64,000 nt of DNA from an uncultured Clostridia bacterium (GCA_948676835.1 CAPOZU010000001.1:62001-126000), one strand, 5' to 3'; shown: positions 33,717 to 44,204, numbered from the stretch's first letter. Notes: generated by a model from the letters alone, not told the origin. Made by a program: numbers and translations.

Positions 33717-36278
33717 TTATTTTGTAATCCATTTTACTAAATTCAAGTTCTCAGCATCCATTAACATCTCATGTTTTGGCATAACTCTAAATGTATATCC
33801 AAAATTTCCACCAGATTTTAAATCAATTACAGCTTCATAATTGTATTTATGTTCTGCCTTATTCTCTGAAATTTTATTCATTGTACATGTATAAACATTT
33901 CTAACAGTTCCATTATCTAAGAATTGTCCAAAGTAAACTTGAATATCTGTATTTTCCTCATCAATATTTGGAAGATATACTTCGCAGTTAACTGTTATTT
34001 GTGTTCCTGCTACTAATTTTGCATTGTCCACATTTCTATCTTGTTTTATTTCGATTTTTTCCCAATTCTCTTTTACATTTTTCTTCCATTTAGTAAACTC
34101 GCCAACTTTTTCTAAATCATCAAAGTATTTTCTTTTTAAATCACAAAGTGGCATATATAAATCTCTAACATAATCTGTAACCATTCTTGCTGTACTATAT
34201 TTTCCAGCAGTTGTTTTAATTGAATTTTTCATATATGTTAGCCATTCTTTTGAAACTCCATTATTATCTTGATTATAATATGCTGGAATTATTTTGTTTT
34301 CTAAAGTATGATATAAACTATTACTATCAGCTTTATCTTGCTCTTCATATGAATCATATTGTGCATTAGTTCCAATAGTCCATCCATTTGTTCCATCATA
34401 ACCTTCGCACCACCAACCATCTAGTACACTAAAGTTTACAACACCATTTACTGATGCTTTTTCTCCTGATGTACCAGAAGCTTCCATAGGTCTTCTTGGA
34501 TTATTTAGCCAAACATCAACACCACTTACTAAATATCTAGATACACCAATATTATAATTTTCTAATATAAATATTTTTCCTTTAAATTGTGGCATTAAAG
34601 AAATTTCGTGTATAAATTTTATTAAATCTTGTCCTTCTTTATCTGCTGGATGTGCTTTTCCTGCAAATACTAACTGTACTGGTCTTCTTTCATCATTTAA
34701 TATTTGTGTAAGTCTTGCTATATCTTTAAAAATTAATGTTGCTCTTTTATATGTTGCAAATCTTCTTGCAAATCCTATTGTTAAAGCTTTAGGATTTAAG
34801 CAATTTACAACTTCAGCTATTTGATCATAACCAATTCCACTATTTACATATCTTTGTGTAATATTTTCTTTAAGCACTCTCATTAATTTTTCTTTTCTAG
34901 CAATATGTTCTTCCCATAACTTAACATCTGGTATATTATCAATTTTTTCCCATGTTGAATCAAGTTCAATTCTATCTTGCCAATATGGTGGTAAATATTC
35001 ATTAAATAATTCTTTTAGGTTTGGAGCAAGCCATGAGCAAGTATGAATACCATTTGTTACATAAGTAATTGGAGATTCATCTTCTGCAATATTTGGCCAT
35101 ACATCACTAAACAATTCTCTTGAAACTTCTCCATGTAATTTACTTACACCATTTTTCTTTCCAGCAATTTTTAAAGCAAGTATTCCCATATTAAATCCAG
35201 GTTCTAATTCTTCTCCTGGCATACCCATTTTTAAGAATTCTTCTTTAGTAATTCCTAAAGTATCCCAGAACCCATTGAAATATTTTTCAACTAACCATAG
35301 TTCAAATATGTCATTTCCAGCTGGAACTGGTGTATGTGTTGTAAATACAGTTTTTACTGTTGCAATTTCTTTTGCCATTTCGAAAGAAATTTGCTTTTCT
35401 TTCATTATATTTTTTATTAATTCTAATATTAAGAATGATGAATGTCCTTCATTCATATGATATACAGAAGGATCATAACCTAAAGATTTTAAAAGACTAA
35501 CTCCTGCCATTCCTAAAACTATTTCTTGGCGAATTCTCATTTCTTTATCTCCACCATATAGACGTAGAGTTATTCCTCTGAAATCTTCATCGTTTTTTTC
35601 TATATCTGAATCCATTAAATATAGTTTTATTCTTCCAACATTTATTTGCCATATTTTTAGATATAGCGTTCTTCCATCCATTGGAATATCTATTACCATA
35701 TCTTCTCCTACATTGTTCTTAACTGTAGTAATAGGTAAATTATATAAATCTATATTATGATATTCTGAACACTGTTCTCCTCTAGAATTAATTCTTTGAT
35801 GAAAATATCCATTTTTATATAATAAACCAACAGCAACAAATGGTAATCCTAAATCACTTGCAGATTTTAAATGATCACCAGATAAAATTCCAAGACCACC
35901 AGAATAAATAGGTAAAATTTCATCTAACCCATATTCAGCAGAAAAGTATGCAATTAAATCTTTTTTATTATTTGGATAATTTTTATTGAACCAAGTATCT
36001 GTGCTATTCATATAATTTTCATAATTATTAACAACAGCATCATATTCTTTTAAGAAATTTTGATCATTAACGACTTCTTCTATTTTTTCTTGGCTAACCA
36101 TTTTTAGAAATTTTACTGGATTCTTTTCACTGCATTCCCATAAATCGTTGTCAATTAATTTGAATAATCTTAAAAATTCAGTATTCCAAGACCACCATAA
36201 ATTATTTGCTATTTCTGAAAGTTTTATAATTCTTGATGGAAGTTGTGGAACAACTGTAACTCTATTGAATATATACAT
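33717..36278 (-). CDS. glgP: alpha-glucan (glycogen/maltodextrin) phosphorylase, GT35
   Basis: 853 residues. N-terminal extension with NNLWWSWNTEFLRLF (DUF3417 type) marks the long bacterial alpha-glucan phosphorylase branch. GLGILSGDHLKSASDLGLP binds substrate, and ASGTSGEKASVNGVVNFSVL carries the PLP lysine, with LDGWWCEGY following. It cleaves alpha-1,4-glucans with phosphate to glucose-1-phosphate, also the substrate of RfbA. GGAGG site before the ATG, own terminator. Confidence 0.95.
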   Translation of the reverse strand: MYIFNRVTVVPQLPSRIIKLSEIANNLWWSWNTEFLRLFKLIDNDLWECSEKNPVKFLKMVSQEKIEEVVNDQNFLKEYDAVVNNYENYMNSTDTWFNKNYPNNKKDLIAYFSAEYGLDEILPIYSGGLGILSGDHLKSASDLGLPFVAVGLLYKNGYFHQRINSRGEQCSEYHNIDLYNLPITTVKNNVGEDMVIDIPMDGRTLYLKIWQINVGRIKLYLMDSDIEKNDEDFRGITLRLYGGDKEMRIRQEIVLGMAGVSLLKSLGYDPSVYHMNEGHSSFLILELIKNIMKEKQISFEMAKEIATVKTVFTTHTPVPAGNDIFELWLVEKYFNGFWDTLGITKEEFLKMGMPGEELEPGFNMGILALKIAGKKNGVSKLHGEVSRELFSDVWPNIAEDESPITYVTNGIHTCSWLAPNLKELFNEYLPPYWQDRIELDSTWEKIDNIPDVKLWEEHIARKEKLMRVLKENITQRYVNSGIGYDQIAEVVNCLNPKALTIGFARRFATYKRATLIFKDIARLTQILNDERRPVQLVFAGKAHPADKEGQDLIKFIHEISLMPQFKGKIFILENYNIGVSRYLVSGVDVWLNNPRRPMEASGTSGEKASVNGVVNFSVLDGWWCEGYDGTNGWTIGTNAQYDSYEEQDKADSNSLYHTLENKIIPAYYNQDNNGVSKEWLTYMKNSIKTTAGKYSTARMVTDYVRDLYMPLCDLKRKYFDDLEKVGEFTKWKKNVKENWEKIEIKQDRNVDNAKLVAGTQITVNCEVYLPNIDEENTDIQVYFGQFLDNGTVRNVYTCTMNKISENKAEHKYNYEAVIDLKSGGNFGYTFRVMPKHEMLMDAENLNLVKWITK

Positions 36279-36518
36279 TATATATTCCTCCTTCGTATTC
36301 TTTAAAATTTAATTTCTTCTGTTATCACAATAATAATTATCTATTAAAATGCATTTTTTGTCAATTCCTTTCTAATAATTATTACCAGTTTTATATTATA
36401 GTAAATAATACTTTTTCTTGCAATATAACAAAAGTATTTTTTTTATTACTTTTATGTAACATTAGAGTTTATTTGATTTATTTAATATATAATTATATAT
36501 ATTATTGGAGGTTTTTAA

Positions 36519-37994
36519 ATGAAATTAAATAATAATAAAAATGTAATACTTTGTACAAAAGCATTATATGCTGAACAATTAAAATGTTATGCAGCATTAT
36601 GTGAATGTTATGAAGCTTTAGCAAATTCTTTAGGGAGAAATGCCACAGCAGAAGATGTTCAAAAAAGATATGCTCCATATTTAAGTTTAGCTGCCAAAGG
36701 CGATTTAAGTTTTTTGGATAAAGAAAATAATTATGTATTTTCTGAAGAGTATCTTGGAGCTAGATTTCAAAACAGTGAAGCCAAAATATTTAAAGAATAT
36801 GCCAAACAAACTAGAAGACTTTATCAATTTAAAGAAGGAGCTGCAATTCTTTCTCAAGCAATCTCTTCTGAGGGTTCACCATATAAAGAAGATATAGATG
36901 CTTATACAGAATATATGAAAAAAGCTTCACCTGCAACTAGAAAATTTGATAAACAAATTTCTGAGCATTCACCAACATATATTGGACATTCTTATTATGT
37001 AACTACTCGTAAAGCTATATCAGATATAAGAAGCATTGATTCTTCACATTTAGATGGTATACCAGTTTCAATGGAAATGGCTCCACATCAATTTGGTGCA
37101 AATATATCTGGATACACAACAATAGATAAACTTATGGAAGAAACTAGACAAGAAGCTCGTTATATGGATACTAAAGAAGAACGTACAGAATATGCTCAAA
37201 AAGTTAATCCTATTGCAGAACATGGTTATAGATTTTTTGCGAAAAACCAAAAAGGTCTTGCATTATCACTCGCAGCAATTATGGCTCTTGGATTAACAAC
37301 TGGAGTTGCAAATGGAATAAGAACAGCTCATGACTATAATTCTTTATCTATAGATACATTATCTGAAAAGGGTTATGAAACAGATTTATCTGCACAAACA
37401 ATTCAATCTATAAAAAATATTGAAACATTAGTTAATGAAGCTCAAAATCAAGGTACTATTCCTACTGAAACACAGTTAAGAGATTTAGGAACTACGATAG
37501 ATGATTTATTTGATGATATTTTAGAAGAAAAAATCACACCTTCGTTTTTAGAATCTCACCCTGATGCAAAAAATGTTACTGTTGATCATTATTATAACTA
37601 TACTGATCCAGATGATCCCTATAAAGCAATTATAATTTCTTATACAGATAAAGATGGAAAACAACAAGAAGAAAGAGTTACTCACTTTAGTTCTGTTGGA
37701 GCTTTTACTCCTAATGATGTTGCAAATGTTTTTGAACATGAATATGCAACAGATAGTTCTTATTCAGAAATCAGTAACATTTTTTCAGGATCTGGAAATT
37801 ATATTGATACTGGAAAAGATGTACAAGATGTTTTAAAAGGATATAGTAATAGTATTGATTTTATGAAACATTTAGCAGCACTTGATTTAAATTATAAAGA
37901 TGGTGCATTGCTTGGGATTATTCCATCTTCAATTAAAGCTGATTTTCCTGAAAAAGTTGAGAATCAAAGAGATTTTGATGATGATGAAAGATAA
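36519..37994 (+). CDS. orphan protein with one central membrane helix, function unknown
   Basis: 491 residues, GGAGG site 7 bases before the ATG. N-terminal half (1-240) is soluble, helix-rich and contains several Cys (NVILCTKALY, CYAALCECYEAL). One hydrophobic helix at about 246-264 (LALSLAAIMALGLTTGVANG), then a polar C-terminal half rich in Asp/Ser/Tyr (DHYYNYTDPDDPYK). This topology suggests a cytoplasmic N-domain and an outer C-domain, or the reverse. No family recognised. Own terminator; transcribed away from glgP. Confidence 0.8.
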   Translation: MKLNNNKNVILCTKALYAEQLKCYAALCECYEALANSLGRNATAEDVQKRYAPYLSLAAKGDLSFLDKENNYVFSEEYLGARFQNSEAKIFKEYAKQTRRLYQFKEGAAILSQAISSEGSPYKEDIDAYTEYMKKASPATRKFDKQISEHSPTYIGHSYYVTTRKAISDIRSIDSSHLDGIPVSMEMAPHQFGANISGYTTIDKLMEETRQEARYMDTKEERTEYAQKVNPIAEHGYRFFAKNQKGLALSLAAIMALGLTTGVANGIRTAHDYNSLSIDTLSEKGYETDLSAQTIQSIKNIETLVNEAQNQGTIPTETQLRDLGTTIDDLFDDILEEKITPSFLESHPDAKNVTVDHYYNYTDPDDPYKAIIISYTDKDGKQQEERVTHFSSVGAFTPNDVANVFEHEYATDSSYSEISNIFSGSGNYIDTGKDVQDVLKGYSNSIDFMKHLAALDLNYKDGALLGIIPSSIKADFPEKVENQRDFDDDER

Positions 37995-38000
37995 TATGTA

Positions 38001-38037
38001 AAAAAAGAACAGTTTTAAATAAAAGCTGTTCTTTTTT
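38001..38037 (+). terminator. terminator of the orphan gene at 36519
   Basis: 12-bp stem (38001-38012 with 38026-38037) ending in a T run. Confidence 0.88.
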
Positions 38038-38050
38038 CATTATAAGAACA

Positions 38051-38088
38051 AAAATAAACTGCTACAATTTAAAGTAACAGTTTATTTT
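38051..38088 (-). terminator. terminator of the LPXTG protein gene
   Basis: 11-bp stem (38051-38061 with 38078-38088), T-rich tail on the minus strand. Confidence 0.8.
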
Positions 38089-38091
38089 TAT

Positions 38092-40212
38092 TTATTTTCT
38101 TTTATTTGATTTTAAACAAATCACTGCAATTATCATTATGCTTAAACCAACTATTGTAAATATTATTGTACCAATTCCACCAGTTACAGGAAGTGTTGCT
38201 CCAGAAGTGTTTTCTATCTCTATAAATATAGACCTATAACTTACTCCATCTTTTTCAACAACTTTTGTTCCATTATAATCTGGGTTTTCTTCAGTTTTCT
38301 CATTTGTTAAATGTACTAATTTATTAACCTCTGGAGTTTTTTTAATTGACACATTCCACTTTATTGTATCATTTTCCATTGCACTTTCAATTGTTAACTC
38401 AATCTCTTCATTTAACTTATTATATCCATCTGGTGCCTTATATTCTTTTATATAATATTTTCCTGCTGCTAAGCTTGTATATTTTGCATATCCTTTTATA
38501 TCACCTTCATCACCACAAGTTAATGTAGCAATTTTTACTTTTTCATCATTATATATTTCAAAAATTGCATTTGATAAAGTTGTTCTTTCATCATCTTGAG
38601 ATTTTAATTCTGCGATTTTTGATAATTCTAAATCAATTGAATATGTATATGTTTTATTTTCTGTTGTACGAGATTTTGAAGTACTATCATGTGGATTATC
38701 TGAATAAATTAAATATGCCTCATTTATATTAGGAACATCTCCTACATTATGATTTCCATTTAATTTGGCTTTATATTCAAAAGTTACTATATCACCTGGA
38801 TTTAATTTTCCATTAGTTACTTCAGTTTTTAAATCTCTCATAGCAATTTTAAATACTTTTTTTCCTGCATAAGATGTTATATCATCTAATTTAAACTCTG
38901 ATTTATTAGCTTCTGTTAAATTTATTTCTTCTACTGAAAAATCAATTTCTAATGGTTTACCATCTTCATCTTTTGCTGTAACTGCAATTTTTCCATTTTC
39001 ATCTTTATATAAATCAAAACCTTTATCTATAATATCTATTATATAATATTCATAGTCTGTATATTCAGCTAAATATTCTTTAAAGTGATTATTTTCAGCA
39101 TTCTTAGTTTGGTTTGTTGGTATCATTGCTTGCAAACTAAATGTTAATCCGTAAATTTCATTTTCTTTTCCATAATATGTTTCTGTATTATGTGTTTCGT
39201 CAATTTTTGCTCCACCACTAACTGTTTTTCCTAAATGTGGTACGATTGATTTTACTTCCATAATAACATTACTTACAACGTTTAAGAAATATCTACTATA
39301 TGCATCATCTTTATCTGGAATTTGTGAATCTACAACTATATAATAACCAGGCTCTAATCCTGTTATCTTGTAATCATCTTTTGAACTATCTGTTTTATGT
39401 GTTGTAGTAATTCCTTTATCTTTTATTATTTTTCCAATTATTATAGAAAATTCTTTTGCATGATCTTCATGCTGAGATAAAATATCTGCTACATCTGCTG
39501 CTGTTTTGCAATTATCATAAGAACCTTGAAGAGCATATTTTTCTTTTAGTTCACTTATAATTTCATTAGCATATGGTTCAAACGCATTTCCCCATTTAAT
39601 ATTTGATAATACTTTTTTATCTGCTTCTGGTTGTTCATATAAATCACCTTGGAATATTTGATAAGCTTCATAAACATGTCCTTTTATTGCATTGTCTATT
39701 GTAATTGTATATCCAGATGTTGCATCAGGAGTTGTAGTATTTTCTGGTGGTATTGGTTGATCTGTATTATTATCAGTAACTGGTTCATTTGGTTTTTCAC
39801 TAGGAGTTGGTGTTACTGGTGTTTGTGTTGTGCCACCATCTGATGGTGTTGTTTGAGAACTATTAGAACTTGATTGTGTTGTTGATGATGGTGTTTTACT
39901 ACTAGTTGTTTGTTTAGTAGTTGTTCTTTGTGTAGTGCTTTGTTCTGTAGCATTTCTACTATTTGTAGAATTCTCGCTACTTGAAGAAGTTCTATATGTA
40001 ACTCTTCCTGAAGAAGATTCCTCTTCATCTCCTTCTGCTTGTCTTATATTAAATAAATTAGAAATTTTACTTTTCTCAAGCGATTCAACACTTGATTCTG
40101 TAGTTGAATTATTTACTAATTTTAAAATTCCAGCTGTAATAAGAACTGTACAAACTGTTACAATTCCAATTGCCACTAGTATTTTCTTATTTTTAATAGA
40201 TTTTTTCTTCAT
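38092..40212 (-). CDS. LPXTG-anchored surface protein with pilin-like (SpaA-type) domains
   Basis: 706 residues from the ATG at 40212; a TTG at 40233 also leaves the frame open but the GAGG site lies between them. N-terminal signal helix (about 10-30), a Ser/Thr/Pro-rich stalk (70-160), then domains with NAIKGHVYEAYQIFQGDLYE, GLEPGYYIVVDSQ and a SpaA-like AGKYYIKEYKAPDGYNKL with the isopeptide-domain pattern. The end carries LPVTG (about 674-678), a helix and KSNKRK, a sortase signal. Resembles backbone or tip pilins. No sortase lies in the window. Likely wall-bound adhesin. Confidence 0.88.
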   Translation of the reverse strand: MKKKSIKNKKILVAIGIVTVCTVLITAGILKLVNNSTTESSVESLEKSKISNLFNIRQAEGDEEESSSGRVTYRTSSSSENSTNSRNATEQSTTQRTTTKQTTSSKTPSSTTQSSSNSSQTTPSDGGTTQTPVTPTPSEKPNEPVTDNNTDQPIPPENTTTPDATSGYTITIDNAIKGHVYEAYQIFQGDLYEQPEADKKVLSNIKWGNAFEPYANEIISELKEKYALQGSYDNCKTAADVADILSQHEDHAKEFSIIIGKIIKDKGITTTHKTDSSKDDYKITGLEPGYYIVVDSQIPDKDDAYSRYFLNVVSNVIMEVKSIVPHLGKTVSGGAKIDETHNTETYYGKENEIYGLTFSLQAMIPTNQTKNAENNHFKEYLAEYTDYEYYIIDIIDKGFDLYKDENGKIAVTAKDEDGKPLEIDFSVEEINLTEANKSEFKLDDITSYAGKKVFKIAMRDLKTEVTNGKLNPGDIVTFEYKAKLNGNHNVGDVPNINEAYLIYSDNPHDSTSKSRTTENKTYTYSIDLELSKIAELKSQDDERTTLSNAIFEIYNDEKVKIATLTCGDEGDIKGYAKYTSLAAGKYYIKEYKAPDGYNKLNEEIELTIESAMENDTIKWNVSIKKTPEVNKLVHLTNEKTEENPDYNGTKVVEKDGVSYRSIFIEIENTSGATLPVTGGIGTIIFTIVGLSIMIIAVICLKSNKRK

Positions 40213-40379
40213 TTTACCGCCTCTATTACCCAATATTTTTCTTCTACTATATGATATATCAATTTAAGTTATTTGAATATAAAAAATATTTAACGGTTAT
40301 GTTACAAAAGCGTTACATTCTTTCTTTGCCATTCTGCTCTTACCTTTCCTTATTTTTTAAATTTTACATTTTTTTACAA

Positions 40380-40407
40380 AAAAAGACTTCATACTTGAAG
40401 TCTTTTT
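40380..40407 (-). terminator. terminator of the dxs-ylmH-cdd group
   Basis: 12-bp stem (40380-40391 with 40396-40407), TACT loop, followed by a T run on the minus strand. Confidence 0.9.
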
Positions 40408-40412
40408 CTTTC

Positions 40413-40805
40413 CTATAATTTAAATCCATATGGAAGTAATTCCTCAATACTATATTCTTCTACTTTTTTATCATATACTGTGTATATTTTAAAATCTTTA
40501 TCTACAAACTCACTCATAAATTGTCTGCAGTATCCACATGGTAAACATTGTTCAGGAGCTTTATCTTTCGGTCCTCCAATTACAACTATACAATCAAATT
40601 CTCTCTCACCTTCTGATATTGCTTTTGCAAAGGCTGTTCTCTCTGCACAAATACTTTGAATTCCTTGATTTTCAATATTACATCCATAATATCTTTTTCC
40701 GTTTTTACATCTTAGAGCAGCTCCTACTGTATATCCAGAATGTGGTGAATAAGCTCTTGTTCTAGCATCAGTTGCAAGCATTATTTCATCTTTTATATTA
40801 ATCAT
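40413..40805 (-). CDS. cdd: cytidine deaminase
   Basis: 130 residues, homotetrameric-type length. Zinc site residues Cys53-Ala-Glu55 (ICAERTAFAKA) and Pro89-Cys90-x2-Cys93 (LPCGYCRQ); catalytic Glu55. Deaminates cytidine and deoxycytidine for pyrimidine salvage. 9 bases after ylmH, same transcript, followed by a strong terminator. Confidence 0.95.
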   Translation of the reverse strand: MINIKDEIMLATDARTRAYSPHSGYTVGAALRCKNGKRYYGCNIENQGIQSICAERTAFAKAISEGEREFDCIVVIGGPKDKAPEQCLPCGYCRQFMSEFVDKDFKIYTVYDKKVEEYSIEELLPYGFKL

Positions 40806-40814
40806 ATGTACCTC

Positions 40815-41609
40815 CTATTTATACTTTCTTATATTTACTAAAAACTTTCCACTTTTAGTTTCTTTTTCTATTTCATCAAAAATAAATTTTCCTTTTCCTC
40901 TAATTGTTATTATATCATTTAATTCTATTTTTTTGGAATCTTTAAATTCATTTACTGAATTTATAAATACCTTTCCTCCTTCAATAATTTCTGAAGCACG
41001 AGTTCTTGAGCATTTTGCAAGTTCTGAAACAAAATTATCTAATCTCATAGAAGAAATAACTATTTTTATATCTTCAAATTCATTTTCCACTTTTTCAATA
41101 TTTTTTATATTTTCTATAGTAATTATAGATTTTTTAAATCTAGTTAAGTCATTTAAACCTTCTTGTAAATATTTTGATACATCACATAAAGAAATTATAT
41201 CAGCACCAGTATTTGTAACTAAAATATCTCCAAACTTTTCTCTTTTTATCCCCAATTTCATTATTCCGCTCAAGAATTCTCTGTGTTCATAATTAAGATT
41301 ATTAGGTAACTTAATTCTTATAACTTCTAAAATTTTACTATAATTTTTCTCAACCATTTCTTTTGAAAATTTTTCTGGATAAAAAATTATAATATTTCTA
41401 TCAGCATTTTCTCTTCCACCAAATATAATCCAATTATTAATTTTTTCTTCTAAAAGTATCCTTTTTACTACGCTCATTTCAGAAATATCAAGAAAGTCTG
41501 TATATGTAATTTTATTTCTTGTTTTGCAAAATTCAAACTTATCTGCTATTTTGGCTACTAATAATTTGTTTTCACTATCTTTATATTTTTCTCTTGATTT
41601 TTCAAACAT
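40815..41609 (-). CDS. ylmH: S4-domain RNA-binding protein, YlmH-like
   Basis: 264 residues. N-terminal DUF region with FLDISEMSVVKRIL, central LSGIMKLGIKREKFGDIL (the family hallmark), and a C-terminal S4 domain: SSMRLDNFVSELAKCSRTRA, then GGKVFINSV. In Bacillus, YlmH (RqcP2) takes part in rescue of stalled 50S subunits. Here it is embedded between dxs and cdd rather than in the division cluster where it usually lies. Its start overlaps dxs by 52 bases, unusually long for this window; a later start would lose N-terminal sequence. Confidence 0.88.
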   Translation of the reverse strand: MFEKSREKYKDSENKLLVAKIADKFEFCKTRNKITYTDFLDISEMSVVKRILLEEKINNWIIFGGRENADRNIIIFYPEKFSKEMVEKNYSKILEVIRIKLPNNLNYEHREFLSGIMKLGIKREKFGDILVTNTGADIISLCDVSKYLQEGLNDLTRFKKSIITIENIKNIEKVENEFEDIKIVISSMRLDNFVSELAKCSRTRASEIIEGGKVFINSVNEFKDSKKIELNDIITIRGKGKFIFDEIEKETKSGKFLVNIRKYK

Positions 41610-43438
41610 TTCACAATACTTCCCACATCTAATCCATATTTTTCTTCAATTTCATCAACATTTCCATGTTTTACAAATTCGTCTGGATATGCAAATTTTT
41701 CCAATTTTGAATTTAATTTATTTTCAAAAATCAAATTTTCTACTTTATCTCCAAGCCCACCTATTATTGTTCCATCTTCAATTGTAATAACTTGTTTTAT
41801 CCCAACAAGATTTCTTAAAATTGTATCCTCATCAAAAGGCTTTAAAAATCTTGCATTTATAACAGTAGGATTTATCCCATCTTCTTTCAATTTTTCTGAT
41901 ACTTTTATAGCTTTCGAAACCATTTTCCCAATTGCTATAATTGCAATGTCATTTCCTTCTTCTAAAACTTCTGCTTTCCCACATTCAATTTCTTTACATT
42001 CTTTAAATGATATTTCTTCTCCTCCACGAGGATATCTTATTAATACTGGCTTATTTAATTTTACAGCAAAATCTAACATTTTTTCCAATTCATTAAAATC
42101 TTTTGGAGCCATAATATGAAAATTTGGAATTGTATTTGTAAAAGCCATATCTAATAACCCTTGATGAGTTTCTCCATCATTACCAACTATTCCACTTCTG
42201 TCTGAACATATTACAACAGGTAAATTTTGAATTGCAACATCATGAACTAATTGATCATATGCTCTTTGTATAAATGATGAATATAACGGAACCACTGGCA
42301 CAAGTCCTGCTTTTGCCATTCCAGCTGCCAATCCAACTGCATGTTGTTCTGCAATTCCTACATCAAAAAATCTAGTTGGATATTTTTTTGCAAATTCTGT
42401 AAGTCCTGTTCCATCTTTCATTGCTGCTGTAATTGCAACAACTTTTGGATTTTCTTTTGCAATTTGAACTAATTTTTCACCAAATACTTTAGAATAATCT
42501 TTTTTTCCTTTTCCTAATTTTTCTCCACTTTCGATATCAAACTTTGAAGTACTATGAAATTTATCTGGATTTACTTCTGCTGGTTTATATCCTTTTCCTT
42601 TTTTAGTTAAAACATGAACTAAAATTGGTCCTTCTTGTTCTTTGCAAATATTAAAGATATTTTCTAATTTTTCAATGTTATGTCCATCAACTGGACCTAA
42701 ATATCTAAAACCAATATCTTCAAAATACATTTTTGGAATTACAAGTTGCTTAATTCCTCTTTTAGCTCTTTGAACTAATTTAACAACTTTTTTTCCAACA
42801 AAAGGAATCTTGCCAATCAGTTTTTTACCTTTTAAACTAGTATTTACATATATACTTTTAGTTCTTAATTTTGAAAGCATCATTGAGATTCCTCCAACAT
42901 TTTTGGAAATACTCATTTCATTATCATTCAAAATAACTATCATATTAGTATTGCTAGACCCAACATCATTTAGTGCTTCTAATGCCATTCCACCAGTTAA
43001 AGCACCATCACCTATAACTGCTATAATTTTATTATTCTCGCACTTTATATCTCTTGCTCTTGCCATTCCAAGTGCTATTGAAATTGATGTACTACTATGT
43101 CCTGTATTAAAATTATCATATACACTTTCGGTTGTTTTTGGAAAACCTGCAATTCCATTCATTTTTCTTAATGAATCTAATTTATTTTTTCTACCAGTTA
43201 AAATTTTATGTACATAAGTTTGATGTCCAACATCCCAAATAACTTTATCTAATGGTGTATTAAACACTGAATGAAGTGCTATTGTAAGTTCAACAACTCC
43301 CAAGTTAGAAGCTAAATGTCCTCCTGTTTCTGCTACAGTATTTATTATTTTTTCTCTTATCTCTTGTGCTAAGATTTTTTTATCCTCTATTCTTAAAGGT
43401 TTCAAATCTTCTGGATAATCAACTTTTTCTAAAATCAT
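41558..43438 (-). CDS. dxs: 1-deoxy-D-xylulose-5-phosphate synthase
   Basis: 626 residues. TPP motif IGDGALTGGMALEALND, GHQTYVHKILTGR, catalytic-face RSGIVGNDGETHQG and LIRYPRGGE. First step of the MEP isoprenoid pathway, forming DXP from pyruvate and glyceraldehyde-3-phosphate. With the polyprenol-kinase-like gene just upstream it points to isoprenoid carrier supply. 25 bases after the kinase-like gene. Confidence 0.96.
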   Translation of the reverse strand: MILEKVDYPEDLKPLRIEDKKILAQEIREKIINTVAETGGHLASNLGVVELTIALHSVFNTPLDKVIWDVGHQTYVHKILTGRKNKLDSLRKMNGIAGFPKTTESVYDNFNTGHSSTSISIALGMARARDIKCENNKIIAVIGDGALTGGMALEALNDVGSSNTNMIVILNDNEMSISKNVGGISMMLSKLRTKSIYVNTSLKGKKLIGKIPFVGKKVVKLVQRAKRGIKQLVIPKMYFEDIGFRYLGPVDGHNIEKLENIFNICKEQEGPILVHVLTKKGKGYKPAEVNPDKFHSTSKFDIESGEKLGKGKKDYSKVFGEKLVQIAKENPKVVAITAAMKDGTGLTEFAKKYPTRFFDVGIAEQHAVGLAAGMAKAGLVPVVPLYSSFIQRAYDQLVHDVAIQNLPVVICSDRSGIVGNDGETHQGLLDMAFTNTIPNFHIMAPKDFNELEKMLDFAVKLNKPVLIRYPRGGEEISFKECKEIECGKAEVLEEGNDIAIIAIGKMVSKAIKVSEKLKEDGINPTVINARFLKPFDEDTILRNLVGIKQVITIEDGTIIGGLGDKVENLIFENKLNSKLEKFAYPDEFVKHGNVDEIEEKYGLDVGSIVKCLKNQEKNIKIVKTNY

Positions 43439-43463
43439 AATTCAACTTCCCCAATTTTGATTT

Positions 43464-44120
43464 CTATACCATTAAAAAAGCCATTAATGATGTTAATAAT
43501 GGTACAGTTATATTATCTGTTCCTTTTATTGAAACTGCCTCTACAATAGTCATAAGTGCAGCAATTAATATTGATTTAATTGCAACATAATCTGCCATAC
43601 TATATTGCAAAAATCCTGCAATTATAAGCAATGTTACAAAAAACATTGTACATGAACCTGCTAATGTTTTTGTACTATCTTTTATTTTATATTCTGGACT
43701 TTTTACTGATTGACCAATTACTGCTGCTAATCCGTCACCATATCCCATAACAGCAATTCCACATAAACCTATTAGTGGATTTTTTATTGGTCCAAAAGTA
43801 ATTAAAGATAAAATTAATAAAGATAATGCATAATATACTGTTCCTAAGCTTTCTTTATTTTCGTCATCTTCATCTCTTTCCATAACTTTTATAATATTCA
43901 TTTTATAAGATGCATAATTTATAACAACAAATGCTGCTGGCATTATTGCTGCAATCCATGGGCTTTCAAAAAATACCATTGCAATAATCCACCAATTTGA
44001 AAGCATTATGTGTATAAATTTTCTACTTGCTTCTTTACCTGCTTTTTCAAATAACCTTCCTGATAACATTATTACTGCTATAAATGCTATTGAAACAATT
44101 ATTCCAAATATATTATTCAT
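43464..44120 (-). CDS. polyprenol/phytol-kinase-like CTP-dependent membrane protein
   Basis: 218 residues, six to seven helices. SRKFIHIMLSNWW, GYGDGLAAVIGQ, a KTLAGSCTMF segment and IKGTDNITVPLL are the signatures of the dolichol kinase/VTE5/phytol kinase branch related to CdsA. It may phosphorylate undecaprenol or another polyprenol. It starts the operon with dxs. Substrate inferred from family only. Confidence 0.85.
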   Translation of the reverse strand: MNNIFGIIVSIAFIAVIMLSGRLFEKAGKEASRKFIHIMLSNWWIIAMVFFESPWIAAIMPAAFVVINYASYKMNIIKVMERDEDDENKESLGTVYYALSLLILSLITFGPIKNPLIGLCGIAVMGYGDGLAAVIGQSVKSPEYKIKDSTKTLAGSCTMFFVTLLIIAGFLQYSMADYVAIKSILIAALMTIVEAVSIKGTDNITVPLLTSLMAFLMV

Positions 44121-44170
44121 TTTTATTCTCCTTTTAAAAGCTAGTCGTATTTTAAGCTATTACATTATAC

Positions 44171-44204
44171 AAAAAAAAGTGCCTAATTAAAAGCACTTTT
44201 TTTT
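44171..44204 (-). terminator. terminator of the acyl-CoA synthetase gene neighbourhood
   Basis: 12-bp stem (44171-44182 with 44193-44204) with A run and T run on the two sides; it works in either direction. Between the kinase-like gene start and the synthetase stop. Confidence 0.82.
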
